DNA of 11,123 nt, from positions 1-11,123 of the forward strand of contig JASHYF010000324.1 in the NCBI GenBank assembly GCA_030043235.1, read 5' to 3'. The position numbers and the translations under genes were made by a program. Shown in pieces: positions 1-6,070 of the stretch. The stretch is from Solirubrobacteraceae bacterium. GTDB taxonomy: Bacteria > Actinomycetota > Thermoleophilia > Solirubrobacterales > Solirubrobacteraceae. Every line of letters starts with the position of its first letter. The first letter of the stretch is position 1. Below the pieces are notes generated by a model, which did not search any database, was not told the origin of the DNA, and was given only the letters and a program-made list of their open reading frames with translations.

Positions 1-1
1 G

Positions 2-283
2 ACGATCGCGCTGCTGCTCTCCACGGCGTGGCTGTTGCCGTGGTATGCGATCTGGGCGCTGCCGCTAGCGGCCGTCAGCGGCGACCGGCGCCTGCGCGCC
101 GGCACGCTCGTGCTGTGCGCCTACGCGCTGCTGATCCACCTGCCGCTCGCCGATCCGCTGCTCAGCCCGCCTCGCCCCCACGTCGTCACGCGCGTCCCCA
201 CGCGCGTCCCCGGCATTCGACACAGCCTCGAACTCACCGGTTTCCAGGTGCTCGAGCACGTCCATCTCGATCTCCGCTGGTGA
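2..283 (+). CDS. C-terminal part of a polytopic membrane protein, probable glycosyltransferase (GT87/ArnT-like)
   Basis: The reading frame is open from the first bases of the window and ends at TGA 281-283, so only the last 93 residues are present. The visible part has a hydrophobic stretch with the motif LLPWYAIWALPLAA, a short basic loop (SGDRRLRAG), then a second hydrophobic helix (TLVLCAYALLIHLPLA). A Trp-Tyr-xx-Trp-x-Leu-Pro helix near the end followed by one more helix is typical of the last transmembrane segments of polyprenyl-phosphate-sugar-dependent integral membrane glycosyltransferases. Codons up to about position 170 are strongly GC3-biased. The last ~40 residues lie antisense to the wecA-like gene and may be genuine tail or read-through. 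The catalytic N-terminal part is outside the window, so substrate and exact family cannot be told. Confidence 0.55.
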   Translation, partial: TIALLLSTAWLLPWYAIWALPLAAVSGDRRLRAGTLVLCAYALLIHLPLADPLLSPPRPHVVTRVPTRVPGIRHSLELTGFQVLEHVHLDLRW

Positions 284-1420
284 GATGTGCGGGCGCAGGC
301 GGCGCAGGCGGATGGCGTCGAGGCGGCGGAACTTGAGGATCTCGAGCACGTACACGAGGTACACGCTGGCGGCGGCGACGAGCAGCCCGATGGCGAGCAC
401 GACGAGCGTCCAGCCGGTGTTGAAGTGGCCTTTGTGGTCTGAGTAGGGGAGGAAGCGCAGCGCGAGGGCGAGGCCGGCGAGCATCAGCGTCCACGCGTAC
501 AGGTAGGCGATGGTGCGCCTGCTGGAGAAGCCGATGCGCGCCATGCGGTGGTGGAAGTGCTCGGTGTCGGGGCGATAGACCGGCTGGCGGTACTTGAGGC
601 GCTTGAGCACCACGAAGGTGGTGTCGAGGAACGGCACGGCGAGCAGGATGAGCGGCAGCACGAACGACACGACCGCGGCGGTCTTGACGGCCGCCTCGAC
701 GGTGATGACGCCCATGAGCAGGCCGAGCAGGTTGGCGCCGGCGTCGCCCATGAAGCTGGAGGCGGGCGGGAAGTTGTAGAAGAGGAAGCCCAGCGCGGCC
801 CCGGCGGTGATCGCGGCGAGCACGCCCGGCTGCTGGCGGTTCAGGTCGAAGGCGATGATCGCCATGGTGGCGGCGATGATCACGCACACGCCCGCGGCGA
901 GCCCGTCGACGCCGTCGGAGAAGTTGACGACGTTCATCATCACGACGAGGCCGATCACGGTGAGGATCGGGCCGGCGTCGGCGGGACCGGTGTTGGGGAA
1001 CGCGAGCCGCCCGGCGAACGGCAGCGTGATGGCCTTCACGGCGACGCCGTAGTGCACGACGATCACCGCCGCGAGCGTCTGCCCGGCGAGCTTGAGCGCG
1101 GGGTGCAGGTCGAAGCGGTCGTCGAGCGCGCCGACGAGGGTGATCGCGACGGCCGCGAGCAGCACGCCATGCCACAGCTCGCCCTGGTGTTCGCGCGCGT
1201 AGCCGGCGGGCAGCCAGATGAGCCCGGCGACGAGCGCGCCGGCGAGGATGGCAAGCCCGCCGAGCAGCGGCGTGGGGCGCTCGGAGAGGCCGCGCTCGCG
1301 CGGCTCGTCGATCATGCCGAGCGCCCTCGCCAGGCGCATCGTGAACGGCGTCATCAGCGCGGTGAGCACCGCGGCGAGGAGAAAGGCGTAGAGCGCGTCG
1401 AGCTCGGTCGGATGCACCAT
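65..1420 (-). CDS. wecA: WecA/TagO-type undecaprenyl-phosphate GlcNAc-1-phosphate transferase (MraY-like family)
   Basis: Integral membrane enzyme that transfers a sugar-1-phosphate, probably GlcNAc-1-P from UDP-GlcNAc, to undecaprenyl phosphate. This is the first step of lipid-linked cell-envelope glycan synthesis. About ten hydrophobic helices are readable. Family motifs in order: DD at residues 100-101 (ALDDRFDL), NVVNFSDGVDGLAAG at 163-177, FMGDAGANLLG at 223-233, and HFHHRM at 288-293. The HxHHR motif points to WecA/TagO rather than MraY. ATG 1418-1420 has only a weak GAGAG upstream. Recognisable sequence ends near residue 400 (ETGEFEAV). The last ~51 residues are polar, Arg/Gln/Ala-rich, and lie opposite the convergent glycosyltransferase, so they look like an extension past a lost stop. 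The gene follows glyA after 115 bp on the same strand. Family assignment is firm; the donor sugar is inferred. Confidence 0.88.
   Translation of the reverse strand: MVHPTELDALYAFLLAAVLTALMTPFTMRLARALGMIDEPRERGLSERPTPLLGGLAILAGALVAGLIWLPAGYAREHQGELWHGVLLAAVAITLVGALDDRFDLHPALKLAGQTLAAVIVVHYGVAVKAITLPFAGRLAFPNTGPADAGPILTVIGLVVMMNVVNFSDGVDGLAAGVCVIIAATMAIIAFDLNRQQPGVLAAITAGAALGFLFYNFPPASSFMGDAGANLLGLLMGVITVEAAVKTAAVVSFVLPLILLAVPFLDTTFVVLKRLKYRQPVYRPDTEHFHHRMARIGFSSRRTIAYLYAWTLMLAGLALALRFLPYSDHKGHFNTGWTLVVLAIGLLVAAASVYLVYVLEILKFRRLDAIRLRRLRPHISPAEIEMDVLEHLETGEFEAVSNAGDARGDARDDVGARRAEQRIGERQVDQQRVGAQHERAGAQAPVAADGR
188..211. repeat. Perfect tandem duplication of a 12-bp unit
   Basis: The unit ACGCGCGTCCCC occurs at 188-199 and again, head to tail, at 200-211. 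It lies where the tails of the two convergent genes overlap. Being a multiple of three, it keeps both frames: RVPT-RVPG on the plus strand and GDAR-GDAR on the minus strand. It marks local slippage or duplication at the gene junction. Confidence 0.9.
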
Positions 1421-1510
1421 CGGCTCTCACACAGCATCGCACGCCGGCAGGTCGAGGGCGCCGCAGGGGGGCGCGCATGCAACTCCGCCGTCACCCGCCG
1501 GTGGCTTCGG

Positions 1511-1533
1511 CCCCCTATTTTTTATTTAGGAGG
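1511..1533 (-). other. A-loop RNA hairpin just after the glyA stop codon
   Basis: Two bases after the glyA stop (1536-1538), the minus-strand transcript can form a 7-bp stem: CCUCCUA (1533-1527) with UAGGGGG (1517-1511), six Watson-Crick pairs and one U-G pair. It closes a 9-nt A-rich loop (AAUAAAAAA). No U-tract follows, so it is not a classical intrinsic terminator. It could stabilise or process the glyA mRNA 3' end or bind a protein. The A/T-rich loop is conspicuous in this GC-rich DNA. The rest of the 115-bp glyA-wecA spacer shows no clear promoter. Confidence 0.4.
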
Positions 1534-1535
1534 AT

Positions 1536-2834
1536 CTACGCTGGCGCGCCGGCGGCGAGGTTCTCGTACAGCGGGTAGCGCTCGACGATCGCGCCGACGC
1601 GGCCCGCCAGCTCGCCCGCGCGGGACTCGTATTCGGGGGTGAGCGCGATCGCGAGGATCCGCCCGGCCTCCTCGAAGTCCTCGCGCTGCAGGCCGCGCGT
1701 GGCGAGCGCGGGCGTGCCGATGCGCAGGCCGGAGGCCTCGATCGGCGGGCGCGGGTCGAAGGGCACGGCGTTGCGGTTGACGGTGATGTTGATGTCGTGC
1801 AGGCGATCCTCCGCCTGCTTGCCGGTGAGCGTGGGCTCGGCGTCGCGCAGGTCCACGAGCACGAGGTGCACGTCGGTGCCCCCGGTGAGCACGTTGACGC
1901 CGTGGCCGGCCTTCAGCAGCGCCCGCGCGAGCGTCTGCGCGCCCTCGACCGTGCGGCGCTGGCGCTCGGCGAACAGCTCGCTGGCGGCGATCTTGAAGGT
2001 GACGGCCTTGGCGGCGATGGCGTGCTCGAGCGGGCCTCCCTGCTGGCCGGGGAACACCGCGGAGTCGATCTTCTTGGCGTACTCCTGCTTGCACAGGATC
2101 ACCCCCGCGCGAGGGCCGCCGAGCGTCTTGTGCGTGGTGGTGGTGACCACGTCCGCGCCGAAGTCGATCGGGTTGGGATGCAGCCCGGCGGCGACGAGGC
2201 CGGCGAAGTGCGCCATGTCGACCATCAACAGCGCGCCCACCTCGTCGGCGATTTCCTTAAAGCGCGCGAAGTCGAGCTGGCGCGGGTACGCGGACCAGCC
2301 GGCGAGCAGCAGCTGCGGACGCTGCTCGCGGGCGATGCGCGCGACCTCGTCCATGTCGATCAGGCTGGTCTCGCGGTCGACCTCGTAGGCGACGATCTCG
2401 TACAGCCGCCCGGACACGTTGGCCTTCATGCCGTGCGAGAGGTGGCCGCCGTGGGCGAGCGACAGGCCCATGATCTTCTCGCCGGGCGCGAGCAGCGCGT
2501 GGTAGGCGGCGGCGTTGGCCTGCGAGCCGGAGTGCGGCTGCACGTTCGCGTGCTCGGCGCCGAACAGCGCCTCGGCGCGGTCGATGGCGAGCTGCTCGGC
2601 CACGTCCACCCACTCGCAGCCGCCGTAGTAGCGCCGCCCGGGGTAGCCCTCGGCGTACTTGTTCGTGAGCACCGAGCCCTGGCATTCGAGCACCGCGCGC
2701 GGCACGAAGTTCTCCGAGGCGATCATCTCGAGCGTGCCCTGCTCGCGCTCGAGCTCGCCGCGCAGCGCGCCGGCGACCTCGGGGTCGACCTCGGCGAGCG
2801 GGCGGTTGAAGTAGTCGGGGCTGGGCTCTGACAC
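1536..2834 (-). CDS. glyA: Serine hydroxymethyltransferase
   Basis: Cytosolic PLP enzyme that interconverts serine and glycine with transfer of a one-carbon unit to tetrahydrofolate. The 432-residue length fits bacterial SHMTs. Visible signatures: [10 protein letters not shown] near residue 36, the [15 protein letters not shown] block at 58-72, SGSQAN at 102-107, the [17 protein letters not shown] strand at 204-220, and the PLP-lysine motif [14 protein letters not shown] with Lys236 as Schiff-base residue. The start is GTG (2832-2834), fixed by an ideal AAGGAG at 2846-2841 with a 6-nt spacer. Downstream on the same strand is wecA. Upstream it diverges from the SCP2-hydrolase, which separates it from tsaC, its usual kind of neighbour in this cluster. 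I see no riboswitch fold in the leader. Identification is secure. Confidence 0.97.
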   Translation of the reverse strand: MSEPSPDYFNRPLAEVDPEVAGALRGELEREQGTLEMIASENFVPRAVLECQGSVLTNKYAEGYPGRRYYGGCEWVDVAEQLAIDRAEALFGAEHANVQPHSGSQANAAAYHALLAPGEKIMGLSLAHGGHLSHGMKANVSGRLYEIVAYEVDRETSLIDMDEVARIAREQRPQLLLAGWSAYPRQLDFARFKEIADEVGALLMVDMAHFAGLVAAGLHPNPIDFGADVVTTTTHKTLGGPRAGVILCKQEYAKKIDSAVFPGQQGGPLEHAIAAKAVTFKIAASELFAERQRRTVEGAQTLARALLKAGHGVNVLTGGTDVHLVLVDLRDAEPTLTGKQAEDRLHDINITVNRNAVPFDPRPPIEASGLRIGTPALATRGLQREDFEEAGRILAIALTPEYESRAGELAGRVGAIVERYPLYENLAAGAPA

Positions 2835-3067
2835 GGCGCTCTCCTTACCCTAGGTGAGAACTGTTGTGCCCAGGCGCGCGGCGGGTTCGCTGGCCGCTCC
2901 ACGGTGGTCGCTTCCACCTCAAACGCCAGTTGCGGCAGCTGTCACGAGGCTAGCAGCCCGAGCGGGTGGCGGCGGGGCGCAGGATCGGCCCCGTCCAAAC
3001 CGAGCAGGCCCGGCGAGTGTTTTTCTTTTCCGGCTGCCGGAGGTGATACATCTCGAGGATGCAATTG

Positions 3068-3095
3068 GTGCTCCCAGTCCTCGAAGTGCTCCCAG
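3068..3095 (+). repeat. Two 10-bp direct repeats in the hydrolase leader
   Basis: GTGCTCCCAG occurs at 3068-3077 and 3086-3095 with an 8-bp spacer. The placement, upstream of the hydrolase gene and away from coding sequence, would suit a regulator-binding site. There is no further support. Confidence 0.4.
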
Positions 3096-3135
3096 GCTTC
3101 GCCTCCCCACGTTCGGCCCGCCGGCCGCCGCATCG

Positions 3136-3150
3136 TCCCCGGAGGGGGAG
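3136..3150 (+). promoter_or_regulatory. Ribosome-binding site of the SCP2-hydrolase inside a hairpin
   Basis: The purine-rich run GGAGGGGGAG (3141-3150) lies 9 nt before ATG 3160 and decides that start. It is part of a perfect 5-bp stem: UCCCC (3136-3140), loop GGAG (3141-3144), GGGGA (3145-3149). Pairing would hide most of the ribosome-binding purines, leaving GGAG in the loop, so initiation could depend on opening this hairpin. Confidence 0.5.
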
Positions 3151-3159
3151 CGCACGCCG

Positions 3160-4386
3160 ATGAGCCCCGCGACGCAAGCTCAGGCCGGCGCCCGTGTTGA
3201 CGCCGCCGCCCCGCCCAAGCTCCTGCGGACGCTCGTCGAGCGATTCGACCCCGCGGTGTTCGATGCGCGCCGCGCGGTGACCCGGATCCGGCTGGCGATC
3301 GGCGAGGAGCGATCGTGGGATGCCGTGGTGGTGGATGGGCTGGCCCACCTCGAGCGTCCGGGCTCACGCCCGGACGCCGTGCTCAGCGCCGACGCGCAGA
3401 CGTGGCGTGCGATGGCGGTGGATGTGCGCGAGGGGATGGACGCCTACCGCGCGGGGCGTCTGTCCATACGCCGCAACATGCACGTGGGGGTCGGCTTCCT
3501 GGCAGCGACGAGCGGGAGCGCCGAGCCGGGACGCCTGCGCTTTTACAGTGTGCCCACGCGCAGCGCCCGCCTGTCGATCCTCGAGGCCGGCACCGGGCCC
3601 GCGGTCCTGGCGCTGCACGGCCTGGGCGCCACGAAGGGGTCGTTCCTGCCCACGGTCGCGGCGCTGGCCGATCGCTTTCGGGTGATCGCCGTCGACCAGC
3701 CCGGCTTCGGCGACTCGGACAAGCCGATCGGCGCTGCCTACGACTCCCGCTACTTCGCCGGCTGCGCGATCGACCTGCTCGACGCGCTCGAGCTCGAGCG
3801 CGTCCATCTGGTCGGCAACAGCCTCGGTGGGCGCGTGGCACTGGAGATCGCGCTGCGCAACCCCGAGCGCGTCGAGCGCCTGGGCCTGCTCGCGCCGTCG
3901 CTCGCCTGGCGGCGCGGACGCCCGTGGCTGCCGCTGCTACGGCTCACGAGACCCGAGCTGGGGCTCGTCCAGCTGGCCCCGCGGCCGCTCGTGGAGGCGA
4001 TCGTGCATCGCCTGATCCCAGGCGCGGACGAGGGCTGGACGGCCGCCGGCGTGGACGAGTTCCTGCGCGCATACCTCACTCCAGCCGGCAGGGTGGCGTT
4101 CTACGCCGCCGCACGTCACATCTATCTCGAGGAGCCACACGGGCAGGAGGGCTTCTGGACGCGCCTTGCGAAGCTCGAGCCCGCTGCGCTGTTCGTATGG
4201 GGCCGCAACGATCGGCTCGTGCCCGTGGGCTTTGCGCGACACGTCACCGAGGCGCTCCCACGAGCGCGCCATCTCGAGCTCGACTGCGGACATGTCCCGC
4301 AGATAGAGCTCCCGAAGCAGACGCACGCCGCACTCGCGAAGTTCTTCTCCGGGCCGTTCACGCGGCGCGCCCGAGCGGACGCATAG
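3160..4386 (+). CDS. SCP2 sterol-binding-like domain fused to an alpha/beta hydrolase
   Basis: The 408-residue product has two parts. Residues ~20-118 resemble an SCP2 lipid-binding domain: the DAVLSADAQTWRAM strand-helix at 72-85, then DAYRAGRLSIRRNM at 94-107. Residues ~128-398 are an alpha/beta hydrolase: oxyanion-hole HGLGA at 153-157, DQPGFGDSDKP at 179-189, nucleophile elbow GNSLGG with Ser221, acid Asp351 in WGRNDRLVP, and catalytic His378 in DCGHVPQ. The cap region (~250-330) is basic and hydrophobic. There is no signal peptide, so it is probably cytosolic or membrane-associated. An ester, lactone or C-C substrate delivered by the lipid-binding domain is inferred. ATG 3160 follows a strong GGAGGGGGAG; upstream in-frame codons to 2854 lack support. 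It sits inverted between tsaC and glyA and ends 44 bp from the convergent tsaC. Confidence 0.88.
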   Translation: MSPATQAQAGARVDAAAPPKLLRTLVERFDPAVFDARRAVTRIRLAIGEERSWDAVVVDGLAHLERPGSRPDAVLSADAQTWRAMAVDVREGMDAYRAGRLSIRRNMHVGVGFLAATSGSAEPGRLRFYSVPTRSARLSILEAGTGPAVLALHGLGATKGSFLPTVAALADRFRVIAVDQPGFGDSDKPIGAAYDSRYFAGCAIDLLDALELERVHLVGNSLGGRVALEIALRNPERVERLGLLAPSLAWRRGRPWLPLLRLTRPELGLVQLAPRPLVEAIVHRLIPGADEGWTAAGVDEFLRAYLTPAGRVAFYAAARHIYLEEPHGQEGFWTRLAKLEPAALFVWGRNDRLVPVGFARHVTEALPRARHLELDCGHVPQIELPKQTHAALAKFFSGPFTRRARADA

Positions 4387-4430
4387 GGGAGACCGCCGGC
4401 TGGACAGCGTTCAGCAGCTAGAGCGGCTCC

Positions 4431-5081
4431 TCACTCCAGCGACGTGAGCAACTCGCGCACGGTGGCGCGTGGCATCGCGCCCTCGCGCAGGACGTGCCAG
4501 CGGCGGTGCTCGTGGTAGTCGCGCAGGTCGATCACCGTGGAGGGCCTGCCGGGGAGGACGCCGCCGTCGAGCACCAGGTCGGCGCCCTCGCGCATGCTCC
4601 TCGGCACATCCGTGAGCGTGCGCGCGTCGGGCTCGCCGGACATGTTGGCGCTCGTCTGCATCACCGGCGTGCGCACGGCGGTGAGCGCGCGCAGGTTCTC
4701 CGGCAGGCGGGGCACGCGCAGGCCGAGCGTGGCGGGGTCGGTACGGCAGGCGGGGGCGAAGCGCCGCGCGGGGTTGGCGAGCAGCAGCGTGACGCCGCCG
4801 GGCAGCAGCGCGCGCAGCGCGGAGCGCTCGTCGAGGTGGAGCTCTGAGAGCGCCTCGAGCGCGGGCTCGAGCGCGAAGAACATGACCGCGGCGGGCCGCG
4901 CGGCGGGGCGGCCCTTGAGGGCGTAGAGGCGTCGCGCCGCCCGCTCGTCCTCGGGGTCACAGCAGATGCCGTACACGGTGTCGGTGGGCAGGACCGCGAC
5001 GCCGCCGGCGGCCACGCATCGCTCCAGATCCTTGGCTTCCGTGTCGCTGATCTCCTGTTGCTCGCCGATCTGTGCCCTCAT
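4431..5081 (-). CDS. tsaC: L-threonylcarbamoyladenylate synthase (Sua5/YrdC/TsaC)
   Basis: Makes threonylcarbamoyl-AMP from threonine, bicarbonate and ATP, the first step of the t6A modification at position 37 of ANN-decoding tRNAs. The 216-residue product is a single YrdC domain without the C-terminal Sua5 domain. Motifs: PTDTVYGI at 32-39, KGRP at 56-59, LPGGVTLLL at 93-101, LGLRVP at 119-124, QTSANMSG at 142-149 and STVIDL at 181-186. The start is ATG 5079-5081, which shares one base with the prmC stop (TGATG), so translation is probably coupled. A longer in-frame version from 5234 would run deep into prmC and carries no homologous sequence. Gene order prfA-prmC-tsaC is the conserved actinobacterial arrangement. 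Confidence 0.95.
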   Translation of the reverse strand: MRAQIGEQQEISDTEAKDLERCVAAGGVAVLPTDTVYGICCDPEDERAARRLYALKGRPAARPAAVMFFALEPALEALSELHLDERSALRALLPGGVTLLLANPARRFAPACRTDPATLGLRVPRLPENLRALTAVRTPVMQTSANMSGEPDARTLTDVPRSMREGADLVLDGGVLPGRPSTVIDLRDYHEHRRWHVLREGAMPRATVRELLTSLE

Positions 5082-6049
5082 CACGTACGCCGTTCGGCAA
5101 TCACCACCCTCTGGACTCGTGCAAGGTCGCGCTCGAACCGTATCGCGTCGAAGCCCGCAGCGCGGGTCAGCTCGGCGAGCTTCGGCGCCTGGCCCGCGCC
5201 CACCTCCAGCGCGAGGAAGCGCACGCGCGGCCACTGGGCGAGCTGCTCGAGCAGCTCGCGGATCACCGACAGCCCGTCGGCGCCGGCGAACAGCGCCTCG
5301 GGCGGCTCGTGGCGCAGGATCTCCGGCGGCAGCGAGCGGCGTTCGGACTCGGCCACGTACGGCGGGTTGGAGAGCACCGCGTCGAACTCTTCGGGGAGAC
5401 CCTCCAGCAGGTCGGCGTGCAGCCAGTGCAAGTGGTCGAGCATCAGGCGGCTGGCGTTGTGGCGCGCGAGCTCGAGCGCGGCCTCGCTGACGTCGCTGCC
5501 GCTCACGTTCAGGTCCGGGCGCTCGTCCTTGAGCGCGAGCGCGATCGCGCCGCAGCCGGTGCCCACGTCGAGCACGCGCGCGCCGGCGGGGAGACCCACT
5601 CCCGCCTCGACCAGCAGCTCGGTCTCCGGACGCGGCACGAGCGCGCGGCGATCGACCGCGAGCTCCAGGCGGCGAAAGGCGCGGCTGCCGACGATGTACG
5701 CCACCGGCTCGCGCTCGACGGCGCGCCGGCGCACGGCTTCCTGGAAGTCGCGCACGGCCGGCCCCGCGAGCGCCAGCTCGTGAGCGCCGGCGCCCGCGGG
5801 CGAGCCCGGGACGGCGCCGGCGAGGCTGACGGCACCGCCGGCGAAGCCGGTGGTCAATCGCTCGCGCGCCACGCCGAGCACGTGCGCGAGCAGCACTTCG
5901 GCGTCCAGTCGCGGCGTTTCGCAGCCCGCGGCGGCGATCGCGGTGATGGCGCCGTCGAGCGCCTCGCGCACGCTCGTGCCTGCTTCGAGCGAGCGCCCGG
6001 AGGCGTCAGCCTCGCGCGAGGGCGGGGAGGTGTCCGGTTCGAGCGCCAA
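5081..6049 (-). CDS. prmC: Peptide chain release factor N5-glutamine methyltransferase
   Basis: S-adenosylmethionine-dependent methyltransferase that modifies the glutamine of the GGQ motif in RF1/RF2. Its substrate, RF1, is encoded immediately upstream. The C-terminal Rossmann domain carries VLDVGTGCGAIALAL (about residue 158 onward) and the signature NPPYV (about 228-232). The N-terminal helical domain (VREALDGA...PRLDAEVLLAHVLG) binds the release factor. Between it and VAYIVGSRAF lies a Gly/Ala/Pro-rich insert (about residues 70-95), making the protein longer than typical. The modelled start is TTG (6047-6049), chosen because AGGGG stands 5 nt upstream and the gap to the prfA stop is only 21 nt. 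A later GTG at the VREAL sequence would give a more standard N-terminus. The stop overlaps the tsaC ATG by one base. Confidence 0.95.
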   Translation of the reverse strand: MALEPDTSPPSREADASGRSLEAGTSVREALDGAITAIAAAGCETPRLDAEVLLAHVLGVARERLTTGFAGGAVSLAGAVPGSPAGAGAHELALAGPAVRDFQEAVRRRAVEREPVAYIVGSRAFRRLELAVDRRALVPRPETELLVEAGVGLPAGARVLDVGTGCGAIALALKDERPDLNVSGSDVSEAALELARHNASRLMLDHLHWLHADLLEGLPEEFDAVLSNPPYVAESERRSLPPEILRHEPPEALFAGADGLSVIRELLEQLAQWPRVRFLALEVGAGQAPKLAELTRAAGFDAIRFERDLARVQRVVIAERRT

Positions 6050-6060
6050 GTCAACCCCTG
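6050..6060 (-). promoter_or_regulatory. Ribosome-binding site supporting a TTG start for prmC
   Basis: Reading the minus strand from 6060, CAGGGGTTGAC precedes TTG 6049-6047. AGGGG with a 5-nt spacer is a reasonable Shine-Dalgarno and is the main reason to accept the rare TTG start. The ATG slightly upstream runs into a stop after a few codons and is not in frame. Confidence 0.45.
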
Positions 6061-6070
6061 GGCATGTCGC

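Larger units (their letters stand above)
2835..3159. promoter_or_regulatory. Divergent intergenic region between glyA and the SCP2-hydrolase
   Basis: This 325-bp stretch should hold both divergent promoters. At the glyA end is its Shine-Dalgarno AAGGAG (2846-2841). A T-rich patch (TGTTTTTCTTTTCC, 3018-3031) followed by GATACATC (3045-3052) is the best candidate for hydrolase promoter elements but matches consensus poorly. Two exact copies of GTGCTCCCAG lie at 3068-3077 and 3086-3095, 18 bp apart, and could be a regulator site. The hydrolase frame stays open upstream to an ATG at 2854. That stretch looks non-coding in composition and lacks a ribosome-binding site, so I treat it as leader. No RNA gene is evident. 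Confidence 0.45.

Noticed and set aside
541..590. Assignment of the membrane transferase to MraY
   Set aside because: The HFHHRM motif and the lack of mur genes nearby fit WecA/TagO rather than MraY.
1527..1533. TAGGAGG resembling a plus-strand ribosome-binding site
   Set aside because: No plausible plus-strand gene follows; it is better explained as one arm of the hairpin after glyA.
548..1642. Plus-strand open frame opposite wecA
   Set aside because: Composition is Glu/Gly/His/Asp-rich antisense shadow of a membrane protein; no ribosome-binding site or motif.
2847..2960. Riboswitch (glycine or tetrahydrofolate type) upstream of glyA
   Set aside because: I looked for the conserved cores in the minus-strand leader and did not find them.
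2854..3159. Upstream in-frame extension of the SCP2-hydrolase from ATG 2854
   Set aside because: No Shine-Dalgarno, low-complexity Ala/Arg/Pro content, and a strong ribosome-binding site fixes the start at 3160. The shared ASSPEG-coding 21-mer leaves a small doubt.
4387..4430. Terminator between the convergent hydrolase and tsaC genes
   Set aside because: Only short 4-bp complementarities with large loops can be found, and there is no U-tract.
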